From contig NZ_JACHDN010000001.1 in assembly GCF_014201095.1 (NCBI RefSeq), forward strand, positions 2,356,001-2,420,000: 64,000 nucleotides of DNA, given 5' to 3'. Below are positions 1 to 8,161 of the stretch, piece after piece. The stretch's first letter is position 1, and each line of letters starts with the position of its first letter. Source of the DNA: Cellulomonas hominis. GTDB lineage: Bacteria > Actinomycetota > Actinomycetes > Actinomycetales > Cellulomonadaceae. The translations under genes and the position numbers were made by a program. Under the pieces are notes generated by a model, which saw nothing but the letters and a program-made list of their open reading frames with translations, did no database searches and was not told the origin of the DNA.

Positions 1-99
1 GACATGATCCAGGGCTCCACCAGCCCGCAGCAGGTCGCGCAGGAGACGCAGGACCAGTTCGCCCAGCTCGCCCAGGCGCAGGGCGTCGAGGGCTTCTGA
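1..99 (+). CDS. Sugar ABC transporter substrate-binding protein, C-terminal fragment
   Basis: Only the last 32 codons and the stop are in the window; the gene begins to the left of base 1. The visible tail is Gln- and Ala-rich (SPQQVAQETQDQFAQLAQAQ), as in the C-terminal helix of many carbohydrate-binding lipoproteins of family 1. It is followed on the same strand by two permeases of the sugar type, so it is almost certainly the extracellular binding component of that importer. The substrate cannot be told from this fragment. Confidence 0.7.
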   Translation, partial: DMIQGSTSPQQVAQETQDQFAQLAQAQGVEGF

Positions 100-167
100 C
101 CGACGGTCCCGGGCGGCGGGCGCACCCCGCCGCCCGGGACGTGCACCGCCAGGGCGAGGAGAACCCC

Positions 168-1157
168 ATGCACGCGAGCAGCACGACCGACGCGCCGGCC
201 GACGGCGCACCCGCGACGCGCGCCCCGGCACCCGGCCGCCCGGCCCGGGCGCCCCGGCTCCGGCGCGCCCGGACGGACCACCGGCGCACCCGCGCGGCCG
301 CCACGCACCCGGGCTGGTTCGCCGCCCCGGCGTTCGCGGTGCTCGGGGTGTTCTTCTTCGTCCCGACGATCTTCAACTTCGTCTACTCGTTCACGAACTG
401 GTCGTCGTTCCACAGCGACATCGGCTTCGTGGGCTTCGCGAACTTCCAGTCGCTGCTGAGCAGCGGCACCCTGGTGCAGGCGCTGCGCGTGACGCTGGTC
501 TACGCGGTGCTGGTCGCGATCTTCCAGAACCTCTTCGGCCTGCTGCTGGCGCTGCTCCTGGAGCGGGACACCCGGGTCAACCGGTTCGCGCGGGTCATGT
601 TCTTCATCCCCGTCGTGATGTCGGCGCTCGCGGTCGGCTACGTGTTCCAGGCGATGCTCAAGCCGGACGGCGCCGTCAACGACGTGCTCGGCTGGTTGCT
701 CGGGCGGGAGATCGCCATCGCCTGGCTCGGCTCGACCACCTGGACGATCGTCGTCGCCGCACTGATCCACGCCTGGAAGTGGATGGGCCTGCCGATGCTC
801 ATCTACCTGGCCGGCCTCAAGACGATCGACGAGCAGGTGCTGGAGGCCGCACGGCTCGACGGCGCCTCGGCGTGGCAGACGTTCCGGGAGATCCGGTTCC
901 CGCTGCTCGCCCCCGCGGTCACGTTCAACGTCGCGACCGCGCTGCTCGGCTCGATGAACGGCTTCGACATCGTGCAGGCCACCACCGAGGGCGGGCCCGC
1001 CCGCAGCACCGAGCTGCTGAACATCTTCATCTTCCGGACCTTCGGCCAGGGCCTGTTCGCGCAGGCGACGACGATGAGCCTGATGCTCTTCCTCGTCGTG
1101 GCGCTGCTGGCCTTCCCGGTCATCCGGATGCTCCGCAAGCGCGAGGAGGTCCTGTGA
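168..1157 (+). CDS. Carbohydrate ABC transporter permease (MalF/UgpA type)
   Basis: An integral membrane subunit of a CUT1-type sugar importer, about 329 residues. After a Pro/Arg-rich cytoplasmic N-terminus (about 45 residues) there are six hydrophobic segments. The inner-membrane signature for docking the ATPase is seen near residue 222 (EAARLDGASAWQTFREI, the EAA loop). The ATG at 168 follows GGCGAGGAG; a GTG at 141 would only add nine residues and has no comparable ribosome binding site. The stop overlaps the next permease's GTG (GTGA). No ATPase gene is visible, as usual for actinobacterial CUT1 systems that share one multitask ATPase (known for the family, not seen here). Substrate unknown. 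Confidence 0.93.
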   Translation: MHASSTTDAPADGAPATRAPAPGRPARAPRLRRARTDHRRTRAAATHPGWFAAPAFAVLGVFFFVPTIFNFVYSFTNWSSFHSDIGFVGFANFQSLLSSGTLVQALRVTLVYAVLVAIFQNLFGLLLALLLERDTRVNRFARVMFFIPVVMSALAVGYVFQAMLKPDGAVNDVLGWLLGREIAIAWLGSTTWTIVVAALIHAWKWMGLPMLIYLAGLKTIDEQVLEAARLDGASAWQTFREIRFPLLAPAVTFNVATALLGSMNGFDIVQATTEGGPARSTELLNIFIFRTFGQGLFAQATTMSLMLFLVVALLAFPVIRMLRKREEVL

Positions 1158-2038
1158 GCACCGTCGTCGGAACGGCCCGGGCGGCCCGGGTGCCGCGCAC
1201 CCCGCGCGCGGGTGGCAGGCACGGGGGCTGGCGCGCCGTGCAGCCCGTGGTCGCGGTCCTCGCGGTCGTGCTGCTCATCGGCATGCCGCTGTGGATCATC
1301 GTCGTCACCGCCGGCAAGTCGCAGGCCGAGGCGCTGAACCCGAACCTGTCCCTGCCGACCGAGTGGCACCTCGGCGAGAACGTCGCGCAGGTCTGGCAGG
1401 ACGGCCGGCTGCCGAAGGCGTTCCTCGGCTCGATGCTGGTCATGGTGCCGTCGGTGCTCGGCGTGCTCGTGCTCGGCTCGATGGCGTCCTGGGTGCTCGC
1501 CCGGCGGAGCAGCCGCGGCTGGGCGGTGCTCTACGCGCTGGCGATCTCCGGCATCGTGCTGCCGCCCGCGGTCGTGACGATCGTGCTGCTGCTGCGCCAG
1601 ATCGGCCTGGCCGGCACCCCGACCGGCATGGTCGGCGTCTACATGGGCATGTACATGTCCACGGTCGTCTTCTTCGTGACCGGGTTCGTGCGGACCATCC
1701 CGGTCGAGCTCGAGGAGGCCGCCCGCATGGACGGCGCCGGGCCGGTGCGGGTGTTCCGGACGGTGATCCTGCCGCTGCTCGCCCCCGTGCTGTCGACCGC
1801 GACGATCCTCATCTGCCTGTACATCTGGAACGACGTGTTCTACGCGCTCTTCGTGGTGGGCGGGCGCCTCGACACCCTGCCGCTGAACCTCTACCAGGTG
1901 GCGTCCGCGGGGCTGTACCTCAACAACTGGCACCTGATCTTCGCCTACGTCGCGCTGATGAGCCTGCCGCTGCTGGTGGTCTTCGTCGTGGCGCAGCGCC
2001 GGATCATCTCCGGCATCACGAGCGGCGCGGTGAAGTAG
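1154..2038 (+). CDS. Carbohydrate ABC transporter permease (MalG/UgpE type)
   Basis: The second membrane subunit of the same importer, 294 residues. It has an Arg-rich cytoplasmic start, about six hydrophobic segments and the EAA-loop sequence EEAARMDGAGPVRVFRTV near residue 190. The C-terminal RRIISGITSGAVK tail is typical of MalG-like proteins. It starts with GTG overlapping the preceding stop and has GCGAGGAGG just upstream. Together with the two upstream genes it forms the operon binding protein-permease-permease. The operon seems to end here: the next gene lies on the opposite strand only 9 nt away. Confidence 0.93.
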   Translation: MSTVVGTARAARVPRTPRAGGRHGGWRAVQPVVAVLAVVLLIGMPLWIIVVTAGKSQAEALNPNLSLPTEWHLGENVAQVWQDGRLPKAFLGSMLVMVPSVLGVLVLGSMASWVLARRSSRGWAVLYALAISGIVLPPAVVTIVLLLRQIGLAGTPTGMVGVYMGMYMSTVVFFVTGFVRTIPVELEEAARMDGAGPVRVFRTVILPLLAPVLSTATILICLYIWNDVFYALFVVGGRLDTLPLNLYQVASAGLYLNNWHLIFAYVALMSLPLLVVFVVAQRRIISGITSGAVK

Positions 2039-2047
2039 CGGGGCGGC

Positions 2048-2239
2048 TCACCCCGCGCCGTGGAACGCCAGCGCCAGGAGGACGTCCTCGGGCCGCGGCG
2101 CGTGCTCCGGCGCGGGGCCGCCCGTGAAGCACCGGCAGGCGCCGTCCTGGTGCACCAGGTTCGCGTGCGGCCGGGCCACGCAGGGCGCTGGCGCGCCGTC
2201 GCCGGGTGTCGTCGGCGCGACCGGGGTCTCGATCGTCAT
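2048..2239 (-). CDS. Small Cys-containing hypothetical protein (63 aa)
   Basis: Not a family I recognise. It was chosen over the longer frame because ATG at 2239 has a perfect GGAGGT ribosome site 9 nt upstream. The protein has a Pro/Thr/Ala-rich N-terminus, then Cys20 and a CRC pair (Cys35, Cys37) next to a His, and a short hydrophobic C-terminus (EDVLLALAF). Three Cys and several His residues in 63 residues could bind a metal or be redox active, but nothing proves it. It runs tail-to-tail toward the sugar permease and is divergent from the PaiB-like gene, with about 245 bp of GC-rich intergenic DNA that holds no clear promoter. Confidence 0.6.
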   Translation of the reverse strand: MTIETPVAPTTPGDGAPAPCVARPHANLVHQDGACRCFTGGPAPEHAPRPEDVLLALAFHGAG

Positions 2240-2484
2240 GCGGGTACTACCTCCGTGCGGGGGCCGCGGGGGAGCGGTCCGTGACGGCGCCGAGGGGCCG
2301 GCGCCGCGGTCGCCCCGGGGTCGCGTGCACGTCCCCGTGGTGTCGTGTCCATCGGACGGTCGCACGGATTCCTGTGGTGTCAGGACCAGGTTGCGGCGTT
2401 AGCGCAGGTGAATTCCCTCCCGTGTGGTCGGACTCACCCCGGGACCGGGCCGGAGGTCCCGCGTCGGGGGCCGCTGGTGGTTCG

Positions 2485-3201
2485 ATGGGCCGCGTGATCC
2501 ACACCGAGGACTACGCGCTGACCGACGAGGCGCGCGTGCGGGACCTGGTGCGCGCGCACGGGTGGGCGACGCTGGTCTCCGTGACCGCGGAGGGGCCCGT
2601 GGCGTCGCACCTGCCGGTGCTGCTGGAGGAGACGCCGGTCGGTCCGGCGCCCGAGCCGCGGCCGGCCCGGCCCGCCCGCGACGCCCGCGGGCTCCCCGAC
2701 CGGTTCACCGCCCCGTCCGCCCCGCTGCACGTCCTCGGCCACCTCGGCCGCCCGGACGAGCTGCTGCACGAGCTCGACGGCACCCGGGAGCACCTGCTGG
2801 TCGTCGCGGGCCCGTCGGGCTACGTGTCGCCCGGCTGGTACGGCTACGCCCCCGCGCTGCCGACGTGGAACTACGTGGCCGTGCACCTCTACGGCACGGT
2901 CGAGCTGCTGGACCCGGAGGAGTCGTACGCCGTGCTGGGCGCGACCGTCGACCGGTACGAGGACCCGATGCCCGACCCGGTCCGGATGCCCGACGGGTAC
3001 GCCCGGCAGGTCGCGCCCGGGGCGGTCGGGTTCCGGATGCGGGTGACCCGCTGGCAGGGCAAGGCGAAGCTCAGCCAGGACAAGCCGCGGGCCGTCGCGG
3101 AGCGGGTCGTCGCCGCGCTCGACGCCGGCCCGCGGTACGCCGCGCCCGCGCTCGCCGCCGAGATGCGGGCCGAGCTCGACCGCCGCCCCGACTGGCCGTG
3201 A
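2485..3201 (+). CDS. PaiB-family FMN-binding protein / negative transcriptional regulator
   Basis: 238 residues with the split-barrel flavin-binding fold of the PaiB family. The features seen are an N-terminal stretch pairing 'ALTDEARVRDLVRAHGWATL' with 'SHLPVLLE', and the family hallmarks 'GPSGYVSPGWYG', 'LPTWNYVAVHLYG' and 'KAKLSQDKP' near the C-terminus. PaiB of Bacillus was described as a repressor of sporulation and protease genes, but most members have no proven DNA-binding role, so a flavoprotein function is equally possible. The ATG at 2485 fits the family N-terminus; an in-frame GTG at 2494 is an alternative. The stop overlaps a GTG in frame with the next gene. Confidence 0.88.
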   Translation: MGRVIHTEDYALTDEARVRDLVRAHGWATLVSVTAEGPVASHLPVLLEETPVGPAPEPRPARPARDARGLPDRFTAPSAPLHVLGHLGRPDELLHELDGTREHLLVVAGPSGYVSPGWYGYAPALPTWNYVAVHLYGTVELLDPEESYAVLGATVDRYEDPMPDPVRMPDGYARQVAPGAVGFRMRVTRWQGKAKLSQDKPRAVAERVVAALDAGPRYAAPALAAEMRAELDRRPDWP

Positions 3202-3224
3202 CCGGCCCCGACCCGGGAGATCCC

Positions 3225-4705
3225 GTGACCCGCCCGCTCGTCCTCACCCGCGCGCGCCTGCTCGGCGACGACGCCCCGGTCGACCTGCTGCTCCGCGACG
3301 GCCGGGTGCAGGCGGTCGGCGCCGGAGCCGCGGACGCCGCCGGACCCGCCGCCGAGCGCGTCGACCTCGACGGCCGCACGGTGCGCCCGGCCTCTGGGAC
3401 CAGCACACGCACATGACGCAGTGGGCCCTCGCCCGCCAGCGGCTCGACGTGTCGGCCGCGACCTCGGCGGCGCACGCGGTGCAGATCGTCGCCGACCGCC
3501 TGGCGTCGCGCCCGCCCGCCCCGGGGACGGCGCTGGTCGGCGCCGGGTTCCGGGACGGGCTGTGGCCGGACGCGCCGACCGCCGCGCTGCTCGACGCCGT
3601 CGCCGGCGACACCCCCGTCGTCCTGGTCTCCGCCGACCTGCACTGCGCCTGGTTCAGCACGGCGGGCCTGCGGTACGCGGGCGTGGGGGAGCACCCCACC
3701 GGCCTGCTGCGCGAGTCCGAGTGGCTGCCGCTGTCCGCTGTGGTGGACCAGGTCCCCGACGCGGTGGCCGACGCGTGGGTCGACGAGGCCGCCCGGGCCG
3801 CCGCGCGGCGCGGCGTGGTCGGCGTGGTCGACCTGGAGATCACCGAGAACCTCACGCCCTGGCGCCGCCGCATCGCCGCGGGCTCGGACGCGCTGCGGGT
3901 CCGGGCCGGGGTCTGGGAGCCGTACCTCGACAAGGTGCTCGCCGAGGAGCTGCGCACCGGCGACGTCGTCGTCGGCACCGGCGGGCTGCTCCAGCAGGGG
4001 CCGCTCAAGGTCATCACCGACGGGTCGCTCAACACCCGGACCGCCTACTGCCACGACCCGTACCCCGGCCTGTCCGGGCCGGGCGCCCACGGCGTGCTGT
4101 CCGTGCCGCCGGAGCACCTGGTGCCGCTCATGGCCCACGCGCACCGCCGCGGACTCGCCTGCGCGATCCACGCGATCGGCGACCAGGCGAACACCCTGGC
4201 CCTCGACGCGTTCGCGGCGTCGGGCGCCCGCGGCACGATCGAGCACGCCCAGCTCCTCACGGACGCGGACGTGGCCCGGTTCGCCGCGCTCGGGGTCACC
4301 GCGTCCGTCCAGCCGGAGCACGCGATGGACGACCGGGACGTCGCCGACCGGTACTGGGCGGGCCGCACCGCGCGGGCGTTCCCGCTCGCGTCGCTGGTCG
4401 CCGCCGGGGTGCGGCTGGTGCTCGGCTCGGACGCGCCGGTCGCGCCGCTCGACCCGTGGATCGCGGTGGCCGCCGCCGTGGAGCGCGCCCGCGACGGGCG
4501 CGAGCCCTGGCACCCGGAGCAGCGCGTGGACCTGCTGACGGCGCTCGCGGCGTCCACGGACGGGCAGCCGCTGGTCCTCGGCCCCGGGGCGTCCGCGGAC
4601 CTGTGCGTCCTGGACGCCGATCCGCTCGCCGACGGGGCGCCGCTGCGGGGGATGCCCGTGGCCGGGACCCTGCTCGCGGGGCGGTGGACGCACCGCGCGC
4701 TCTGA
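3225..4705 (+). pseudogene. Amidohydrolase family 3 (YtcJ-like) interrupted by a -1 frameshift near 3389
   Basis: Read as one protein this is a metal-dependent amidohydrolase of about 490 residues. It has an N-terminal beta-sandwich part, the first zinc motif HTH (3404-3412), later 'CAIHAIGDQAN', 'GTIEHAQLL', 'LGSDAPVAPLDPW' and a C-terminal urease-like strand region. The 5' part (GTG 3225, GGGAGATCCC upstream) runs in one frame up to codon CCG at 3387-3389. The continuation GLWDQHTH lies in another frame beginning at 3389, so one base is missing in the CCCGG run, and the first frame stops at 3416. The frames match without any other defect, so this is either a recent loss or a sequencing/assembly error. 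The downstream part alone (ATG 3413) lacks the HxH metal site. Substrate unknown. Confidence 0.82.
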
Positions 4706-4709
4706 CCGG

Positions 4710-5273
4710 CTACACCCCCGCCAGGACGTCCGCCGTCGACACCACCCGGGCGAAGCCGCCGCCGTGCAGGTTCGTCGCCGTCGCGCGCGCGAGGTCCTCG
4801 GCGGGCACGACCGTCCCGTCCGGCCCGGCCAGGTCGAAGGTGTGCGTCGCGTCGAGCGGCAGCACCACCCGGTAGCCGAGGTTCCCGGCCATGCGGGCGG
4901 TGGTCTCGACGCACATGTTCGTCTGGATGCCGCACAGCACGACCTGCCCGATCCCGGCCCGCGTCAGCCAGTCGTGCAGGTCGGGCGTCCCGTAGAAGGC
5001 GGAGTTCACGGTCTTGTCGACCAGCAGCGCCGGTGCGACGTCCGCGACCACGGGCTGGAGCGCGTGGCCCGGGGCGCCGGCCGCGAGCGGCCTGCCGGGG
5101 GCCGAGGTGTGCCGCACCACCACCACGGGCCGCCCGGTGCGCTGCCACGCCGCGAGCAGGTCGCCGATGCGCTGCTCGGCGTCCGGGTTGTCGCGCCGGC
5201 CCCAGAAGGCGGCGTCGCGGAAGCCCTGCTGCACGTCGATCACCACGAGGGCGGCGTCGGAGTCGATGTCCAC
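4710..5273 (-). CDS. Isochorismatase-family cysteine hydrolase
   Basis: 187 residues with the three catalytic positions of the family: Asp in 'ALVVIDVQQGF' (residue about 12), Lys in 'LLVDKTVNSAF', and nucleophile Cys in 'NMCVETTARMAGNLGY' preceded by 'VVLCGIQ'. Members hydrolyse amides or vinyl ethers (nicotinamide, N-carbamoyl compounds, isochorismate); the sequence does not show which. I start at GTG 5273 because family homology begins there; the frame stays open upstream with low-complexity Arg-rich sequence that looks non-coding. The ribosome site is weak. It is convergent with the frameshifted amidohydrolase, only 4 nt apart, and both would act on C-N bonds. Confidence 0.85.
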   Translation of the reverse strand: MDIDSDAALVVIDVQQGFRDAAFWGRRDNPDAEQRIGDLLAAWQRTGRPVVVVRHTSAPGRPLAAGAPGHALQPVVADVAPALLVDKTVNSAFYGTPDLHDWLTRAGIGQVVLCGIQTNMCVETTARMAGNLGYRVVLPLDATHTFDLAGPDGTVVPAEDLARATATNLHGGGFARVVSTADVLAGV

Positions 5274-5450
5274 GGCCCCGATGGTGCCGTCCGGGACGGG
5301 ACGACCGGAACGGGCGATGCTGCCGTCGGGCGTCGACTTCCTGCCGGAACGCCTCCGGTGCCCCGGACCGGGTACGCCCGACCGGGTGACCCGCGGCCGC
5401 CCGGGGGTGGCAGCACCCAGGAAGGGCCGACGGTCCCTGGCGGAGCGCCG

Positions 5451-5456
5451 TAGCGT
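5451..5456 (+). promoter_or_regulatory. Candidate -10 (TAGCGT) for the 5467 gene
   Basis: TAGCGT lies 10 nt before the ATG at 5467 and fits the actinobacterial TANNNT -10 element. The spacing would give a transcript with almost no 5' leader. No convincing -35 is seen. Confidence 0.35.
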
Positions 5457-5466
5457 CCAGGAACCT

Positions 5467-5901
5467 ATGCGACTCCACCAGCAGGTCCGCCAGGCCGGGA
5501 TCGGTGCCCGCACCGTCCTCGGCCTCCACCCGCGCGACGGCCGACCCGTCGCGTGCTGGGTCGTGCACCCCGCCGCCGACGACGCGGGGCTGCGCGCGCG
5601 CCTCGACCGGTACACCGCGGCGCTGGGCCTCGGGTCGCTGGCCGACCCCGCGCTCCGGGAGGTCCCCGACTACCGGGCCTCGTTCACCGCCGCGGGCGGC
5701 TGGGCGACGCTGTGGGTCGGCGACGAGACGGAGCTGGTGGCGGCGCACGACACCGAGTGGCTCGCCGCGCTGCTCGACCGGGGGTGGGCGATGGTCGTGG
5801 CGGGGTACTCCCCGGGCCTCGCGGAGGCCGACCACGCCGGCGTCCAGGCGTACCTCCTCAGCGGCGCCGAAGCCCGGGTGGGCGTCGTCCGGGTCGCCTG
5901 A
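5467..5901 (+). CDS. Hypothetical protein (144 aa)
   Basis: Not recognised. It is a soluble alpha/beta-looking protein without signal peptide or membrane segment. There are no Cys-rich or obvious catalytic motifs; features are a Trp-containing middle (GGWATLWVGDETELVAAHDTEWL) and a C-terminal strand pair (YLLSGAEARVGVVRVA). Coding reality is supported by codon bias (strong G/C third positions) and by a TAGCGT element 10 nt before the ATG. It sits just upstream of purS on the same strand, but purS has its own -10-like element, so co-transcription is uncertain. Confidence 0.7.
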   Translation: MRLHQQVRQAGIGARTVLGLHPRDGRPVACWVVHPAADDAGLRARLDRYTAALGLGSLADPALREVPDYRASFTAAGGWATLWVGDETELVAAHDTEWLAALLDRGWAMVVAGYSPGLAEADHAGVQAYLLSGAEARVGVVRVA

Positions 5902-5934
5902 CGGACGGCGGACCGAGCAGCCCGGCGCGGTCGG

Positions 5935-5940
5935 TAGGCT
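5935..5940 (+). promoter_or_regulatory. Candidate -10 (TAGGCT) of the purS-purQ operon
   Basis: TAGGCT 40 nt upstream of the purS GTG matches TANNNT. A short leader would follow. I see no purine riboswitch or clear operator in the leader. Confidence 0.35.
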
Positions 5941-5980
5941 GGGCCCCGACCCCCACCGCCGCGAACCAGGGAGCTCACCC

Positions 5981-6268
5981 GTGGGACGAGTCGTCGTCGA
6001 TGTGATGCCCAAGCCGGAGATCCTCGACCCGCAGGGCAAGGCCGTCGCCGGCGCGCTGCCGCGGCTCGGCTTCGCGCAGTTCACCTCCGTCCGGCAGGGC
6101 AAGCGGTTCGAGCTCGAGGTCGACGGTCCCGTCACCCCCGAGGTGCTCGCCGCGGCCGCCGAGGCGGCGGCGCAGGTGCTGTCCAACCCCGTGATCGAGG
6201 ACGTCGTGCGCGTCGCCGACTCCGAGGCGGACGCGGCCGCGACCGTGACCTCGGAGGGCCTGGCCTGA
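5981..6268 (+). CDS. purS: Phosphoribosylformylglycinamidine synthase subunit PurS
   Basis: 95 residues. PurS bridges PurQ and PurL in the three-part FGAM synthase of purine biosynthesis step 4. Seen: the family N-terminus '[21 protein letters not shown]', the middle '[22 protein letters not shown]' and the C-terminal helix '[12 protein letters not shown]'. It starts with GTG after AGGGAG. The length slightly exceeds the usual 80-90 because of an acidic/Ala tail. Its TGA overlaps the ATG of purQ, so the two are translationally coupled. The large subunit PurL is encoded 33 kb away at 39795. Confidence 0.96.
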   Translation: MGRVVVDVMPKPEILDPQGKAVAGALPRLGFAQFTSVRQGKRFELEVDGPVTPEVLAAAAEAAAQVLSNPVIEDVVRVADSEADAAATVTSEGLA

Positions 6269-6963
6269 TGACCCGCATCGGCGTCGTCACCTTCCCGGGC
6301 ACCCTGGACGACCGGGACGCCGCGCGGGCCGTGCGGCTCGCGGGCGCCGAGCCGGTCGCCCTCTGGCACGCGGACGCCGACCTGCACGGGGTCGACGCGG
6401 TCGTGCTGCCCGGCGGGTTCTCCTACGGCGACTACCTGCGCGCCGGGGCGATCAGCCGGTTCGCCCCCGTCATGGGCGAGGTCGTCGAGGCGGCCGGCAA
6501 GGGCATGCCCGTGCTCGGCATCTGCAACGGCTTCCAGGTCCTCACCGAGGCGCACCTGCTGCCGGGCTCGATGATCAAGAACGACCACCTGCACTTCGTC
6601 TGCCGGGAGCAGGTGCTGTCGGTCGAGCAGACCGAGACCGCCTGGACCCGGGAGTACCGGCAGGGCGAGCGGATCACGATCCCGCTGAAGAACCAGGACG
6701 GCCAGTACGTCGCCGACGAGCGCACGCTCGACGAGCTCGAGGGCGAGGGCCGGGTCGTGATCCGCTACGAGGACCACAACCCGAACGGCTCCCGCCGCGG
6801 CATCGCCGGCATCAGCAACGCCCGCGGGAACGTCGTCGGACTCATGCCGCACCCCGAGCACGCGGTCGAGCCGGGCTTCGGCCCCGACGGCGCGCGCGGC
6901 CCCCGCAGCGGGACCGACGGGCTGCGGTTCTTCACCTCCGTGATGCGGGCGCTCGTCTCCTGA
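6268..6963 (+). CDS. purQ: Phosphoribosylformylglycinamidine synthase subunit PurQ (glutaminase)
   Basis: 231 residues, a class I glutamine amidotransferase that makes ammonia from glutamine for FGAM synthase. Seen: '[21 protein letters not shown]', the nucleophile elbow '[14 protein letters not shown]' (Cys near residue 90), and the His-Glu pair in '[10 protein letters not shown]' near the C-terminus. ATG overlaps the purS stop. The insertion '[14 protein letters not shown]' just before the last helix is a common actinobacterial variation. The terminal TGA is overlapped by the putative CTG start of the next gene. Confidence 0.97.
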   Translation: MTRIGVVTFPGTLDDRDAARAVRLAGAEPVALWHADADLHGVDAVVLPGGFSYGDYLRAGAISRFAPVMGEVVEAAGKGMPVLGICNGFQVLTEAHLLPGSMIKNDHLHFVCREQVLSVEQTETAWTREYRQGERITIPLKNQDGQYVADERTLDELEGEGRVVIRYEDHNPNGSRRGIAGISNARGNVVGLMPHPEHAVEPGFGPDGARGPRSGTDGLRFFTSVMRALVS

Positions 6964-7994
6964 GCGTCACCCTGCGCGAGGTCCCCTGGACCGACCCGGA
7001 CGCCCGGGCGCTGCGCCGCGCGCAGCAGGCGGAGCTCAGCGCCCGGTACGGCGACGGCGGTACGCCGGAGCCGCCCGCCGAGCACGTCGTGGTCACGCTG
7101 CTGCTCGCGCTGGACGGCGTCCCCGTGGGCTGCGGCTCGCTGCGGGACCTCGGCGCCGAGCCGGAGCACGGCCCCGGCACCGGCGAGGTGAAGCGGGTGT
7201 ACGTCGCGCCGTCCGCGCGCGGGCGCGGGCTGGCCCGGACGCTCGTGCACGCGCTCGAGGACCGGGCCGCCGCCCTCGGCTGGACGCGGCTGGTGCTGGA
7301 GGCCGGGCTGCAGCAGCCCGAGGCGATCGGGCTGTACCTGTCCCTGGGGTACGCGCCGGTCGAGCGGTACGGCGAGTGGGCCGACGTCGCGGACTCGCGG
7401 TGCTTCGCGAAGGCCGTGGGGTCCGGCGCGCGGGGCCCCGCGCCGCGGTCGCCCGCACCGGCCGGGACGCTGCGGGTCGCGGTCGTGCCGTACGCCGACC
7501 CCGACGCGGCCGCGCTCCGGGACGCGATGGACGCCGAGTCGCTGCTGGCCTACCCGGAGGTCGAGGCGGCCGTCGCGACCCGGGGCCGTTTCGGCGCAGT
7601 CGACGCGGCGCTCGGGTCGGCGGTGCTCGTGACCGTGCTGGCGCGGCTCGACGGCCGGCCCGTGGGATGCGCGTCGCTCGGCCGGCTGCACGGGTCCGGC
7701 GGCCCCGCAGGCCCCGCCGGCCCCGCCGGCCTCGACGCCGCGACGACCGGCGAGCTGCGCCGGGTCTTCGTCCACCCGGACGTCCGGCGGGCCGGCGTGG
7801 CCGCCGCGCTCGTCCGCGCGCTCGAGGCCGAGGCCCGGGCGCTGGGGCTGCGCGACCTCGTGCTGGAGACCGGCATCCGGCAGCCCGCGGCCCTCGCCCT
7901 GTACCGCTCGCTGGGCTACCGGCCGGTGCTTCCCTTCGGGCGCTGGCAGGGCGACGCGCTCGGGCTGTACCTCGGTCGCACCCTCGCGGTCTGA
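6960..7994 (+). CDS. Tandem GNAT-domain N-acetyltransferase, probable CTG start
   Basis: About 344 residues made of two GNAT domains, roughly residues 1-155 and 165-344. Each ends in the acetyl-CoA loop and helix: '[20 protein letters not shown]' with '[12 protein letters not shown]', and '[20 protein letters not shown]' with '[12 protein letters not shown]'. The usual start codons do not occur in frame before GTG 7089, yet family-like sequence ([18 protein letters not shown]) continues back to the purQ stop. A CTG at 6960 overlapping that stop (CTGA) is therefore the best start; a GTG 7089 start would delete the first strands. The acceptor substrate is unknown. Confidence 0.78.
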   Translation: MSVTLREVPWTDPDARALRRAQQAELSARYGDGGTPEPPAEHVVVTLLLALDGVPVGCGSLRDLGAEPEHGPGTGEVKRVYVAPSARGRGLARTLVHALEDRAAALGWTRLVLEAGLQQPEAIGLYLSLGYAPVERYGEWADVADSRCFAKAVGSGARGPAPRSPAPAGTLRVAVVPYADPDAAALRDAMDAESLLAYPEVEAAVATRGRFGAVDAALGSAVLVTVLARLDGRPVGCASLGRLHGSGGPAGPAGPAGLDAATTGELRRVFVHPDVRRAGVAAALVRALEAEARALGLRDLVLETGIRQPAALALYRSLGYRPVLPFGRWQGDALGLYLGRTLAV

Positions 7995-8046
7995 CACGCG
8001 CGCCCGCGATGTGGACGCCCGCTGCCGCGGGGGCCCTGGGCCCGGC

Positions 8047-8052
8047 TAGGGT
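8047..8052 (+). promoter_or_regulatory. Candidate -10 (TAGGGT) for a leaderless Cys-Cys leader ORF
   Basis: TAGGGT is followed by six bases and then the GTG of the leader peptide at 8059. That puts the expected transcription start at or next to the start codon. Confidence 0.5.
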
Positions 8053-8058
8053 GCTCGC

Positions 8059-8088
8059 GTGTTCCTGAGCCGGGTGTGTTGTCGCTGA
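8059..8088 (+). CDS. Putative cysteine-sensing leader peptide MFLSRVCCR
   Basis: A nine-codon ORF (GTG TTC CTG AGC CGG GTG TGT TGT CGC TGA) with two consecutive TGT cysteine codons, then Arg and stop. TGT is a rare choice in this GC-rich genome. Short actinobacterial upstream ORFs with Cys runs near the stop are known to control sulfur genes by ribosome stalling when cysteine is low; in mycobacteria polycysteine uORFs do this (established knowledge). The TAGGGT element six bases upstream suggests leaderless translation. The next ORF (8162) starts 73 nt downstream. Function is inferred from this pattern and from the sulfur genes next door. Confidence 0.6.
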   Translation: MFLSRVCCR

Positions 8089-8161
8089 GCTGACGACCTC
8101 GCGCGCCCGCGGCCCGACGGCCCTCGCCGCGCACCCCCGCCTCACCCGCCGAGGACACCCC

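Noticed and set aside
2206..2484. Long N-terminal extension of the PaiB-like ORF
   Set aside because: The extension is Arg/Gly-rich low-complexity sequence overlapping the divergent gene's leader; family homology starts at 2485.
4045..6861. A 938-codon minus-strand open frame
   Set aside because: It is a shadow of purS, purQ and the isochorismatase region; only 4710-5273 in a different frame shows real protein motifs.
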